Shown here: one piece after another, positions 18,005 through 25,374 of the stretch
Numbering within the stretch: the first letter of the stretch is position 1
Layout of the letters: every line of letters starts with the position of its first letter
The notes under the pieces: generated by a model
Databases searched by the model: none
What the model saw: the letters and a program-made list of their open reading frames with translations, nothing else
What the model was told of the DNA's origin: nothing
From: Clostridiaceae bacterium
Lineage (GTDB): Bacteria > Bacillota > Clostridia > Peptostreptococcales > Natronincolaceae
Length of the DNA stretch: 44,852 bases
Direction: 5' to 3'
Assembly (NCBI GenBank): GCA_020832135.1
Contig: JAFIFG010000077.1
Coordinates: 1 to 44,852, forward strand
Translations under genes and position numbers: made by a program

Positions 18005-18868
18005 ATGAAGTGGAGTAAAGAAGCAGAGGAAAGAATAAAGAAGGCACCCTTCTTTATCAGAAGTTTGGCAAGAAAAAAAGCAGAGGAATTGGCTAGGTCT
18101 CAAGGAAAACATATAGTAGAGGTTGAAGACATTGAAAAGGCCAAAAACGCCAGAGACCTACAGGATGTTAGCAAAATTGATTTATCTATTGAAGGGGTTA
18201 CGGATACCACCTATAGAGAAATTAAGCTATGTGGCGGTATGAGGGGTTGTCCTTTAACTTTATTTGAGGATGAAAAGGTGGTAAATTGTTTGCATAGTGC
18301 AATAAAAAAAGAATGCTTAGAGGAATTCTTAGAAGAACGCCAAGAGGGTCCTGTTTTATATCATCATAAACTTAAAGCGGCTGTGAGTGGCTGTCCTAAC
18401 GGATGTTCTCAACCACAGATTAAGGATATGTCCATTATAGGGTATAATAAGCCTCAAGTATATAAAGGTTACTGTATTGACTGCAATCAGTGTGTAAAGG
18501 CATGTCCAGAAAAGCTAATAATTGTAGATCAAGATCCTAGTATAGATGATGAGGCATGTATCGATTGTGGACGGTGTATCAGGGCATGTCCTACAGATTC
18601 TATCCAAGTAGAAGGAAGGGGATATCGCATCATTATAGGAGGGAGATTAGGTAGAAGACCCCATTTGGCAAAACATTTGGTGGATGTAACATCCTTAGAG
18701 GAATTAGAAACAGTATTAACGACGTTAATCCAATTATACAAGGAATGGATAGCAAAGGAGAGTAAAATAAGTAATGAGGTGGAGAACCTCGGTATAGAAG
18801 AAGTAAGGGAATTACTGGAACTAAAACGCCAGAAGGAAAAGCTGGTTCTTGGAGAAACGGGAGAATAA
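18005..18868 (+). CDS. Siroheme/[4Fe-4S] protein with PCP_red-like N-terminal domain and two ferredoxin clusters
   Basis: 287 residues. Residues ~2-47 (KWSKEAEERIKKAPFFIRSLARKKAEE region) resemble the PCP_red domain otherwise seen at the end of light-independent protochlorophyllide reductase. Next comes a sulfite/nitrite reductase-type siroheme site: C-x5-C (CGGMRGC, ~76) and C-x3-C in SGCPNGCSQPQIKD (~129). Two CxxCxxCxxxCP ferredoxin motifs follow (CIDCNQCVKACP ~158; CIDCGRCIRACP ~179). Only one reductase half is present. The layout recalls AsrC-type anaerobic sulfite reductase subunits. In the nrfA-resB-ccsA gene group it may reduce or relay electrons to nitrite, NO or hydroxylamine; this is inference, since the substrate cannot be read from sequence. 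Confidence 0.78.
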   Translation: MKWSKEAEERIKKAPFFIRSLARKKAEELARSQGKHIVEVEDIEKAKNARDLQDVSKIDLSIEGVTDTTYREIKLCGGMRGCPLTLFEDEKVVNCLHSAIKKECLEEFLEERQEGPVLYHHKLKAAVSGCPNGCSQPQIKDMSIIGYNKPQVYKGYCIDCNQCVKACPEKLIIVDQDPSIDDEACIDCGRCIRACPTDSIQVEGRGYRIIIGGRLGRRPHLAKHLVDVTSLEELETVLTTLIQLYKEWIAKESKISNEVENLGIEEVRELLELKRQKEKLVLGETGE

Positions 18869-18885
18869 ATGAAGGAGAATTTGCT

Positions 18886-19410
18886 ATGAAGAAGTTTCAA
18901 TTAAAAGAACTCCTGGTGATGGCTATTGTGGTTGCTACTATTTTTGTATTGGGCTATATGCTACTACCGATTATGCATTTAATGCCCCTACCTGCATATA
19001 GAGCATTGGTGGTGGCCCCCATCTATGCCATAGGCGTTACTTTAGTAACAAAGAAAATAAAGAAATTAGGAAGTGTTACGTTGTTGGGGCTGTTGATTGG
19101 AACTTTATTAAGTAGTTTCTTTATATGGATGTTTTTTATTGCTTTTCTTGCAGGGGTATTAACGGATTTAAGTACTTTTTTGACTTTTAAAGGATATAAG
19201 AGTAATAGAAGTATTGAAGTGGCTTCAGGGATTTTCCCATCTATTCAATTACCTTTAACCTTTTGGATGGCTGCCTATACTATTGGTGGTGCATCGGGTG
19301 AATTATTAAAACATCCTTTAGTAATTTCCATTCCCACCATTATTACTTTTGTATTAGGCTATTTTACTTCTAAGAAGTTAAATCAATTAGCTATCATAAA
19401 AAAGCTTTAG
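18886..19410 (+). CDS. Integral membrane protein, possibly ECF transporter S component-like
   Basis: 174 residues with about five membrane segments and short loops; overall size and layout (PAYRALVVAPIYAIGVTLVTKK, then GLLIGTLLSSFFIWMFFIAFLAGVL, cited in pieces) recall the substrate-binding S component of energy-coupling factor transporters such as the MptD type. No substrate motif is recognised, and no ATPase or T component is nearby. It lies 17 bases after the siroheme protein with GAAGGAG upstream, as the last gene of the nrfA operon; a terminator follows. The assignment is tentative. Confidence 0.5.
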   Translation: MKKFQLKELLVMAIVVATIFVLGYMLLPIMHLMPLPAYRALVVAPIYAIGVTLVTKKIKKLGSVTLLGLLIGTLLSSFFIWMFFIAFLAGVLTDLSTFLTFKGYKSNRSIEVASGIFPSIQLPLTFWMAAYTIGGASGELLKHPLVISIPTIITFVLGYFTSKKLNQLAIIKKL

Positions 19411-19523
19411 ATTATAAAAAGAGGAGTTTTTAGAAATAGAGAAGGATAGGAAAAACAAAATTGGAAAGTAGGAAAACCGACAGGGCTTAGAACAAAAGAG
19501 GTCCTATATAAGAGAAAATGTAG

Positions 19524-19556
19524 CTCCCTTAGGCCATAGGCTTAAAGGGAGTTTTT
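19524..19556 (+). terminator. Terminator after the nrfA operon
   Basis: CTCCCTTA and AAAGGGAG form a stem with an internal mismatch, followed by TTTTT. The hairpin and ~45 bases after it resemble the terminator region after hcp (24245-24320). Confidence 0.75.
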
Positions 19557-19637
19557 AGCATAATGCTTTAGTTAGAAGAAAAACTTTTGCTATCAAACCA
19601 TGCCATCAAATGAAGTATCTTAGAAATCCACATAGAT

Positions 19638-19680
19638 GTGATAGTAATCACAGATTAAATAGCTGAAAAAGTGGTAAATT
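19638..19680 (+). promoter_or_regulatory. CRP/FNR-family site before the DUF438 protein gene
   Basis: GTGATAGTAATCAC at 19638-19651 is a perfect GTGAT-N4-ATCAC palindrome. A possible -10 (TAAATT, 19675-19680) lies 30.5 bases after its centre. A Fur-like box follows directly. Confidence 0.6.
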
Positions 19681-19685
19681 ATATA

Positions 19686-19700
19686 TGAGAATAATTATCA
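19686..19700. promoter_or_regulatory. Fur-family 7-1-7 box
   Basis: TGAGAATAATTATCA matches the Fur 7-1-7 consensus TGATAAT-N-ATTATCA at 14 of 15 positions. It would cover the transcription start of the promoter directed by the site at 19638, so iron-dependent repression is plausible. Confidence 0.6.
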
Positions 19701-19794
19701 TTTAAATGGCGACTTAAGAAAAATATAAGACAATTGATTATACTAGATTATATTTTATGCAGACAACTAAATTTTTAAGAGGGGATGATAGAGT

Positions 19795-21558
19795 ATGAGA
19801 AAAGATATTAAGTATATTACCATTGACGGCCGTGGAGAGCATGAATCCTTTAGGGATTGTATTACTAAAGCACTTCAAGACCTTAAACCACAAGAAGGAA
19901 TCCATGTTATTAAAGACTTTGAACCTTTTCCTATGTATAAGATGATGGAGGCGAAGGGTTTTGAAAAATATGTAGAGAAAATAAGTGATGAAGAATTCCA
20001 TGTATATTTTACTCCTAAGTCTGAGCTTGAGAAGATTAAGATGGGAGAATATTTAAAGCTTGATGATGACAAAATTCGAAAAATCATGAACATTAAACTT
20101 AATTATCTACAGGGCAAAATATCTTTGGAGGCAGCAAAAAAGGAAATGAAGAGTTCCTTCGATATAGTAACTCCTCAAGAGTTTGCTATATGTGAACAAT
20201 ACCTTCAACAGTATGGAGTCACCGATGATGAGTTGGCAGAAAGAATGGAAGAAATTCTAGAAATTTTTCAAGGTATTTTAGTAACCAATAAGCTAGAACT
20301 ACCCTCAGGACACCCTATTAGAACTTACCTAGATGAAGTAGAGGCTATAAGGGAAGTGTTAGGTGAAATGAGAAATATGCTGGGGAGGAGGTTTATTAAG
20401 AATCGATGGGCAGAGCTCTACGACAAATTAAGTGAAATTAATATACATTTCGCCAGAAAACAAAATCAATTGTTTCCAGCATTAGAAAACAAAGGCTTTG
20501 ATAAACCCTCAAAAGTAATGTGGACATTGGAAAATAACGTAAGAGATATTATCAAAAAAGCTAAGAACTATTTAGAAAATCAGCAAGATAAAGCATTTTT
20601 AGAAATTCAAAATGAGGTCATTGAAATGGTGGAGGATATGATGGTGAAAGAAGAGGAGATTCTTTATCCTACATCAATGGATCTTCTTACAGATGAAGAT
20701 TTTGGTACCATGAGAAAAGGCGATGATGAAATTGGTTATTGTCTGATTGCAACTCCACCTTCCTATGGAAGACAAGAAGATAAAGTAGAAGGTATGGATT
20801 CTAATAATGAATTATTGAAGGATTTAGCCCAAGTACTTCGAAAACATGGCATGGTTACGAATACCTCCAATCAAGGTGTGTTAGATGTAAGTCAAGGAAA
20901 ACTGACCCTTGAGCAGATTAATCTTATCTTTAAACATCTACAAGTGGACTTATCCTATGTAGATGAAAATGAAATCGTGAAATTTTATAGTGATACTAAA
21001 CATAGGGTATTCCCAAGAAGCCCAGGGGTAATTGGAAGAGAGGTTCAAAACTGTCATCCAAGGGAAAGTGTAGACACAGTGGAAGAAATTATTCGAGCCT
21101 TTAGAGAAGGGGAGCAGGATGAGGCAGAATTTTGGTTGGAGCTTGGTGGGAAGTTTATCTACATTATTTACAATGCAGTAAGAGATGAAGCAGGAGATTT
21201 CAGAGGAGTATTGGAAATGATGCAGGATGTAACTCGAATTAGAAACTTAGAAGGAAGTCAAAGGTTATTGTCCTGGAACAAAAAACAAGATGTGAATAAT
21301 GTAATAGATAATGATAAAAAAACAAGTAATCAGTATGGCATTACCAAAGAAACCATCATAGGTGATTTAGTGAAGGAATATCCCTTTGTAAAGGAGTTCT
21401 TGTTTAATTTATCGCCGAAATTTAATAAATTAAAGAATCCAATACTCTTTAAAACTATGTCTTCAATAGCAACTATGGAAATGATCAGTGAAAGAGGAGG
21501 ATTTGAAGTTCAAGATCTTATTAATAAAATTATAGAGGAGATTAATGTTAGAAAATAG
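19795..21558 (+). CDS. Multidomain hemerythrin/PAS sensor: DUF2249-DUF438-hemerythrin-PAS-DUF1858
   Basis: 587 residues with no membrane segment. Domains in order: DUF2249-like (1-75, ITIDGRGE start), DUF438 (~85-150), a hemerythrin-like helical bundle (~165-300, with HPIRTYLDE, HFARKQNQLFPALE and KEEEILYPT supplying His/Glu metal ligands), PAS (~380-480, RVFPRSPGVIGREVQNCHP, then GVLEMMQDVT), and a C-terminal DUF1858 (~515-585, ETIIGDLVKEYPFVKEFL). Family knowledge: the di-iron hemerythrin domain binds O2 or NO, and DUF438/DUF1858 proteins occur with Hcp and nitrogen-oxide stress genes. Inference: a cytoplasmic NO/O2/iron sensor or repair protein. It is preceded by a CRP/FNR-type site and a Fur-like box and followed by its own terminator. 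Confidence 0.85.
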   Translation: MRKDIKYITIDGRGEHESFRDCITKALQDLKPQEGIHVIKDFEPFPMYKMMEAKGFEKYVEKISDEEFHVYFTPKSELEKIKMGEYLKLDDDKIRKIMNIKLNYLQGKISLEAAKKEMKSSFDIVTPQEFAICEQYLQQYGVTDDELAERMEEILEIFQGILVTNKLELPSGHPIRTYLDEVEAIREVLGEMRNMLGRRFIKNRWAELYDKLSEINIHFARKQNQLFPALENKGFDKPSKVMWTLENNVRDIIKKAKNYLENQQDKAFLEIQNEVIEMVEDMMVKEEEILYPTSMDLLTDEDFGTMRKGDDEIGYCLIATPPSYGRQEDKVEGMDSNNELLKDLAQVLRKHGMVTNTSNQGVLDVSQGKLTLEQINLIFKHLQVDLSYVDENEIVKFYSDTKHRVFPRSPGVIGREVQNCHPRESVDTVEEIIRAFREGEQDEAEFWLELGGKFIYIIYNAVRDEAGDFRGVLEMMQDVTRIRNLEGSQRLLSWNKKQDVNNVIDNDKKTSNQYGITKETIIGDLVKEYPFVKEFLFNLSPKFNKLKNPILFKTMSSIATMEMISERGGFEVQDLINKIIEEINVRK

Positions 21559-21561
21559 GAA

Positions 21562-21614
21562 AAACTCCTTTCCGACTTAGAATTGTTTTTTAATTCTTGT
21601 CGGAAAGGAGTTTC
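21562..21614. terminator. Bidirectional terminator
   Basis: A perfect 15-bp stem (AAACTCCTTTCCGAC with GTCGGAAAGGAGTTT), plus a second inner stem AGAATT/AATTCT, between convergent genes. It ends the DUF438 gene on one strand and the CBS gene on the other. Confidence 0.85.
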
Positions 21615-21653
21615 TTATCTCACTTAAGTACGGATTATTTTACACAAATCTCC

Positions 21654-22139
21654 TTATGAATAAGAAGAAAAGGTTTCTTGGCTTGCTAGATAATTAATAA
21701 GATCTGCTCTACTTATAATCCCAATAAGCACACCATCATCATTTGTGACTGGTATACGATTAACATTTTTTTTCTTCATCAATTTAGCGATCTCTTCTCC
21801 AGAAGCGTTTTCCTTTACACTAACCACCTTTTTTGACATCACTTCTTCAACCTTTGTTTTTGAGAGTAGTTCAAAGCCTTTTTTGTAGGATGTTATGAAA
21901 GAAACATCATCATAAGGTGAGATCCATACAGAAGAATTTATTAGTCGAATAACATGCAGTTTGTTGGTATACTCTACAATATCTTTTTCTGATATCATGC
22001 CTATCATTTTGTTTTCAAAATCCACAACGGGAAGCCCACTTATCTTTTTTTCTGCTAAAATTTGCACTGCTTCTTTAAGGGTATTGCTGGGGTTAATACT
22101 AATAACTGGAGTGGTCATAATATCCGAAGCATTAAACAT
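21654..22139 (-). CDS. CBS-domain pair protein
   Basis: 161 residues from the ATG at 22139, which follows AGGAGGG by 6 bases; an upstream start at 22178 is before the binding site. Two CBS domains fill the protein: residues ~4-60 (DIMTTPVISINPSNTLKEAV ... GLPVVD) and ~100-155 (VEEVMSKKVVSVKENA ... RIPVTNDDGVLIGIISRADLI). Family knowledge: stand-alone CBS pairs bind adenine nucleotides such as AMP, ATP or SAM and regulate a partner. No partner gene is adjacent, so the role is unknown. It lies convergent to the DUF438 gene and divergent to hcp. Confidence 0.88.
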   Translation of the reverse strand: MFNASDIMTTPVISINPSNTLKEAVQILAEKKISGLPVVDFENKMIGMISEKDIVEYTNKLHVIRLINSSVWISPYDDVSFITSYKKGFELLSKTKVEEVMSKKVVSVKENASGEEIAKLMKKKNVNRIPVTNDDGVLIGIISRADLINYLASQETFSSYS

Positions 22140-22206
22140 GTTTATCCCTCCTAAGCTTATATTTTTGGTGGTTTTCAAAATTTCATGAGGTTATCGAGAT
22201 TTCGAT

Positions 22207-22536
22207 GAATATACAAGTAACAATAAACAAATTCACAAAATTCTGATTATATTACTACTATTATATAATTATTAATATTATTTTTCAATTCTTTTTAACT
22301 ATACATAGTAGCATTTATTTAATGAGGTTTATAAGATGTAGAATTAAGTTTAATGGTAGGGTGATACATAATATATATTGGTATTAAGGAATAATAAGAA
22401 AGGTCCCAGTATCTGCCTGTTAAGTTTATAATAATCAAATAGTACCAGAAAAACTAAAAAATGATTAGAAATGGAACATTATGGTATAATAATAGTATGT
22501 TAAATTTGCAACTATAAATACTAGGAGGAATACAAT
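22207..22536 (+). promoter_or_regulatory. Intergenic region with the hcp promoter
   Basis: About 330 AT-rich bases without a gene. TATAAT at 22485-22490 is the best -10; TGATTA 17 bases before it is a weak -35. One half-site GTGAT is at 22361-22365, without a matching second half or correct spacing, so I do not claim a CRP/FNR site here. Near the CBS gene an exact palindrome ATCGA-N4-TCGAT (22193-22206) may be an operator. CTAGGAGG precedes the hcp ATG. Confidence 0.45.
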
Positions 22537-24189
22537 ATGGATAATGCAATGTTTTGTTATCAATGTGAACAAACACTAGGAGGAAAAGGATGTACCAAAA
22601 GTGGGGTCTGTGGTAAAACACCAGAAATAGCTAACTTACAAGATTTGTTAATTTATCAGTTAAAGGGGATCTCGTGCTATGCAAAGCAGCTTATTGACAA
22701 GGAGCAAGTAATAGACAAGGAAGTTGTAGAATTTGCAGAGAACTCCTTATTTACTACCTTGACAAATGTAAACTTTGATGTTCAATCCCATTTAAATTTA
22801 TTGAGGGAATCTCAAAGAATAAAGGAAAGCTTAAGGGCTCAAGCACCAGAAGGACAGTATCCAGATTGTGCTACCTATGACCTAAGTGAGACAAAAGAAG
22901 AGATGTTAAAAGATGCTGTAAAGGCTGGCATTATGTATGACCAGGACTTAGATGCTGACATACGTTCTTTAAGATCCACCATATTATATGGCCTTAAAGG
23001 TATTAGTGCCTATGGTCACCAAGCAAGGTTTTTAAATTATAACAGTGACCAAGTAGATAATTTTTATTTCTTAGGATTAGAAGCTACAACCAATGATGAA
23101 CTAACTTTAGAAGACTTAATTAGAATGACAATGAGAACGGGAGACATGAGTGTAGAAGTAATGAAAGTATTAGATGATGCCAACACTACTACATATGAAC
23201 ATCCATCACCCCACAAAGTAAATGTGAATATGAAAAAAGGTCCATTTATTGTAATATCCGGCCATGATTTAAAGGATTTAGAAATGTTACTAGAGCAAAC
23301 AAAAGGTAAAGGAATTAATATCTATACCCACGGTGAAATGCTACCAGCCCATGGTTATCCATCACTTAACAAGTACAAGCATCTTGCAGGTAACTTTGGT
23401 TCTGCTTGGCAAAATCAACAGAAGGAATTTGACAACCTACCAGGATGTATATTAATGACAACCAATTGTTTAATGAGGCCAAGAGAAACCTATAAAGATA
23501 GAATATTTAGCACCAATGTTGTAGGCTGGGATGGAGTTAAACATGTAAAACTTAAGGAAGATGGAACAAAGGACTTTAGTGAAATCATCGACAAGGCTCT
23601 TGAACTTGGTGGATACAAAGAAGATGAAGAGGAGAAAGAAATTTTAGTAGGCTTTGGTCACAATGCTACCCTATCCCATGCTGGTGCTATTGTAGATGCA
23701 GTTAAGGAGGGAAAACTAAGACACTTCTTCTTAATTGGTGGATGTGACGGTGCAAAACCTGGAAGAAACTATTACACTGAATTTGCTGAAAAGGTTCCTC
23801 AAGATTGTGCTATTTTAACATTAGCCTGTGGTAAGTATAGATTTAACAAGTTAGACTTTGGCACAGTGGCAGGGTTACCAAGACTACTGGATGTAGGTCA
23901 ATGTAATGATGCCTACTCAGCAGTGAGAATTGCAACAGCCCTTGCCGATGCTTTTGAAACAGATGTAAACTCATTACCACTTACAATTGTACTTTCGTGG
24001 TATGAGCAAAAGGCAGTTGCTGATTTATTAGCATTACTATCTTTAGGAATAAAGGGAATGTATTTAGGCCCTAGCCTTCCTGCTTTCATATCTCCAAATG
24101 TATTACAGTACTTAGTGGATACCTTTGAAATTAAACCGATAAGTACTGCAGATGAAGACTTAAAAAGCTCATTAAAGCAAGCTAATTAA
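22537..24189 (+). CDS. hcp: Hydroxylamine reductase / hybrid cluster protein Hcp
   Basis: 550 residues, the normal length. The N-terminal cysteine motif CYQCEQTLGGKGCTKSGVC (C-x2-C-x8-C-x5-C, residues 7-25) holds the [4Fe-4S] cluster; later conserved segments with Cys and His ligands of the hybrid Fe-S-O cluster are visible (GHDLKDLEML, HGEMLPAHGYP, GCILMTTNCLMRP, GGCDGAKPGRNYY, TLACGKYRF, GQCNDAYSA). Known role: reduces NO and hydroxylamine; it protects anaerobes from nitrosative stress. It complements NrfA, which releases or consumes NO and hydroxylamine. It is monocistronic, with its own terminator; no Hcr reductase gene is adjacent. Confidence 0.96.
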   Translation: MDNAMFCYQCEQTLGGKGCTKSGVCGKTPEIANLQDLLIYQLKGISCYAKQLIDKEQVIDKEVVEFAENSLFTTLTNVNFDVQSHLNLLRESQRIKESLRAQAPEGQYPDCATYDLSETKEEMLKDAVKAGIMYDQDLDADIRSLRSTILYGLKGISAYGHQARFLNYNSDQVDNFYFLGLEATTNDELTLEDLIRMTMRTGDMSVEVMKVLDDANTTTYEHPSPHKVNVNMKKGPFIVISGHDLKDLEMLLEQTKGKGINIYTHGEMLPAHGYPSLNKYKHLAGNFGSAWQNQQKEFDNLPGCILMTTNCLMRPRETYKDRIFSTNVVGWDGVKHVKLKEDGTKDFSEIIDKALELGGYKEDEEEKEILVGFGHNATLSHAGAIVDAVKEGKLRHFFLIGGCDGAKPGRNYYTEFAEKVPQDCAILTLACGKYRFNKLDFGTVAGLPRLLDVGQCNDAYSAVRIATALADAFETDVNSLPLTIVLSWYEQKAVADLLALLSLGIKGMYLGPSLPAFISPNVLQYLVDTFEIKPISTADEDLKSSLKQAN

Positions 24190-24244
24190 GAAAGCATTTA
24201 ATTAATAAAGGTGTATAGAAAAAACAATACTTATTCTTCACATG

Positions 24245-24281
24245 AAAACTCCCTTAGGGTATATCCTTAAAGGGAGTTTTT
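24245..24281. terminator. Terminator after hcp
   Basis: AAAACTCCCTTA pairs with TTAAAGGGAGTTTT around a short loop, with T residues after. It is near-identical in stem to the terminator at 19524 and can work on both strands. Confidence 0.8.
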
Positions 24282-24295
24282 AACATAATATCTCT

Positions 24296-24530
24296 AGTTA
24301 GAAGAAACACCTTCGCTATTAAGTGAAATAGCTTTAGTGGGACAGTGCTTCATGGTTTTCATAATAATGGACAGGGTAGAAGAATCTAGGTTTGTAGCTA
24401 TAACTCTTGCCTTTTTTTGGCTTATTTCAAAAACTTTAGGAAGCATCTTTACATAAATACTACAACCAACACTATAATTTTCATTGATAGATAACTTATC
24501 TAAATTAAAGCTTCTATTTTAGGAATATCC
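24296..24530 (-). pseudogene. Degraded ferredoxin gene
   Basis: Read on the minus strand, about 70 codons encode a small ferredoxin-like protein: VGCSIYVKMLPKVFEI, then ARVIATNL, then KHCPTKAISL, ending in SSN and a stop. Aligned with single-cluster ferredoxins (CxxCxxC...CP), the first and third cysteines of the N-terminal motif are Ser and Tyr, and the only upstream ATG is followed after one codon by a stop. The cluster could not form, so it is a pseudogene. The last nine codons resemble the sequence just after the terminator at 19551-19600, suggesting a second, more decayed copy there. Confidence 0.6.
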
Positions 24531-24597
24531 TCTTATGTCATACCAAAATTATTTTGATAAGCTTAAAAAAATTAAAAAATAATCATAAAGGAGAGTG

Positions 24598-24738
24598 ATG
24601 GATTTAATAAAAAACTTAGGTGTCGAAGTTACAGATGATTACTTTCAAGAAGAATTAAAAATTACTATGAAAAATGTAGCTTATTTAAGGGAAAAAATTA
24701 AAGAATCAAGGCTGTTTTTATTAGGAATTACAATATAA
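24598..24738 (+). pseudogene. Truncated duplicate of the 104-residue helical protein
   Basis: 46 codons from an ATG with an AAAGGAGAG site. Codons 2-37 match codons 16-52 of the gene at 11379-11693 (KNLGVE.TD.YFQEELKIT.KNVAYLREKIKES) with few changes; the first 15 codons and the last ~50 are missing. The sequence after it (to ~24805) matches 11785-11850, downstream of the full gene, so a deletion joined the middle of the gene to its downstream region. The short frame is open and has a binding site, so a short product is possible, but a remnant is more likely. Confidence 0.65.
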
Positions 24739-24815
24739 ATGAATTGTATAACTTGGAGAATAGAGGAGATGATCTAAAGTCGATGTTCTATATTTTTTAT
24801 TGCTGTAGAATGAAA

Positions 24816-24855
24816 TTGCATATTGAGTTTGTCTAGGATATAATACAATTGTATT
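24816..24855 (+). promoter_or_regulatory. Promoter and palindromic operator of the MarR-family gene
   Basis: TTGCAT (24816-24821) and TATAAT (24839-24844) are 17 bases apart. A perfect 14-base palindrome, AATACAATTGTATT (24842-24855), overlaps the -10 and the start point; it resembles the TACAATT/AATTGTA arms of OhrR/MarR operators. Autoregulation is likely. Confidence 0.6.
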
Positions 24856-24882
24856 GTTTTAATTCATGAAAGGAGGCTTACT

Positions 24883-25311
24883 ATGTTTTTTAATTTAGAT
24901 AAATGAGTGGGGCATATCACAGAAAATGCGATGAAGCAAATCGCGGAAGCCTTCGGTCGGAGGTTAAAAGATACAGGAGTTACTAGGATTCAGTGGATTG
25001 CGATGTATTACATCTCTACACATAAAATTATTTCTCAAAGAGAACTATCAATACTGATGCGTGTTACAGATTCAAGCATTGGAAGATTGCTGGATCGACT
25101 AGAGCGTGATGAGATGGTGATCAGGTTAACCAATGAATCCGATCGTCGCGTGACTATGGTGATGCTTACAGAACGTGGAGAAGTGTTGATCAAGAAATTA
25201 ATACCATATGGGGATGCATTTAATAATGATCTCACGGAAGACATTAAACAAGAAGATCTTATTGTTTTTGAAAATGTGCTGGAAAAAATGATAGAGAATA
25301 TTAAAAAATGA
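24883..25311 (+). CDS. MarR-family regulator with in-frame TGA at codon 8, candidate selenocysteine
   Basis: Translation should begin at the ATG at 24883, 6 bases after AGGAGG (24871-24876): MFFNLDK, TGA (24904-24906), then VGHITENAMKQIAEAFGRRL and a complete MarR winged helix (QRELSILMRVTDSSIGRLLDRLERDEMVIRLTNESDRRV in the middle, cited as motif only) to residue 142. The GTG after the TGA (24907) has no binding site. From memory, clostridial relatives often begin NLDxCxGFIT, with Cys exactly at the TGA, the position type used for thiol sensing in MarR/OhrR proteins. A SECIS-like hairpin follows at the right distance. Alternatives: a recent nonsense mutation, or reinitiation at the GTG. It likely controls the next operon and itself. 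Confidence 0.72.
24907..24951 (+). promoter_or_regulatory. Candidate bacterial SECIS element
   Basis: GCGAT (24928-24932) and ATCGC (24940-24944) form a perfect 5-bp stem, extended by a U-G pair, around the 7-base loop GAAGCAA. The loop begins 26 bases after the TGA and its first base is G; both fit the published bacterial SECIS rule (apical loop 16-37 bases from UGA, a G among the first two loop bases). GGC/GCC can close an outer stem. A short hairpin can occur by chance, so this is only supportive. Confidence 0.5.
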
Positions 25312-25319
25312 ACATGGAA

Positions 25320-25355
25320 ATATGCGAACTTTAACTGGTTCGTGTATTTTTTTTT
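25320..25355 (+). terminator. Terminator after the MarR-family gene
   Basis: ATATGCGAAC pairs fully (two G-U pairs) with GTTCGTGTAT, followed by nine T residues. It separates the regulator gene from the ahpD-like operon. Confidence 0.8.
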
Positions 25356-25374
25356 GATAAAGCAAAAATATTGT

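Noticed and set aside
22361-22374. CRP/FNR-type site before hcp
   Set aside because: Only the left half (GTGAT) matches, and no -10 element lies at the required distance.
24907-25311. Taking GTG 24907 as the normal start of the MarR-family gene
   Set aside because: No ribosome binding site precedes it, whereas a perfect one serves the ATG 24 bases upstream in the same frame, and the seven codons before the TGA read like the usual start of the family.
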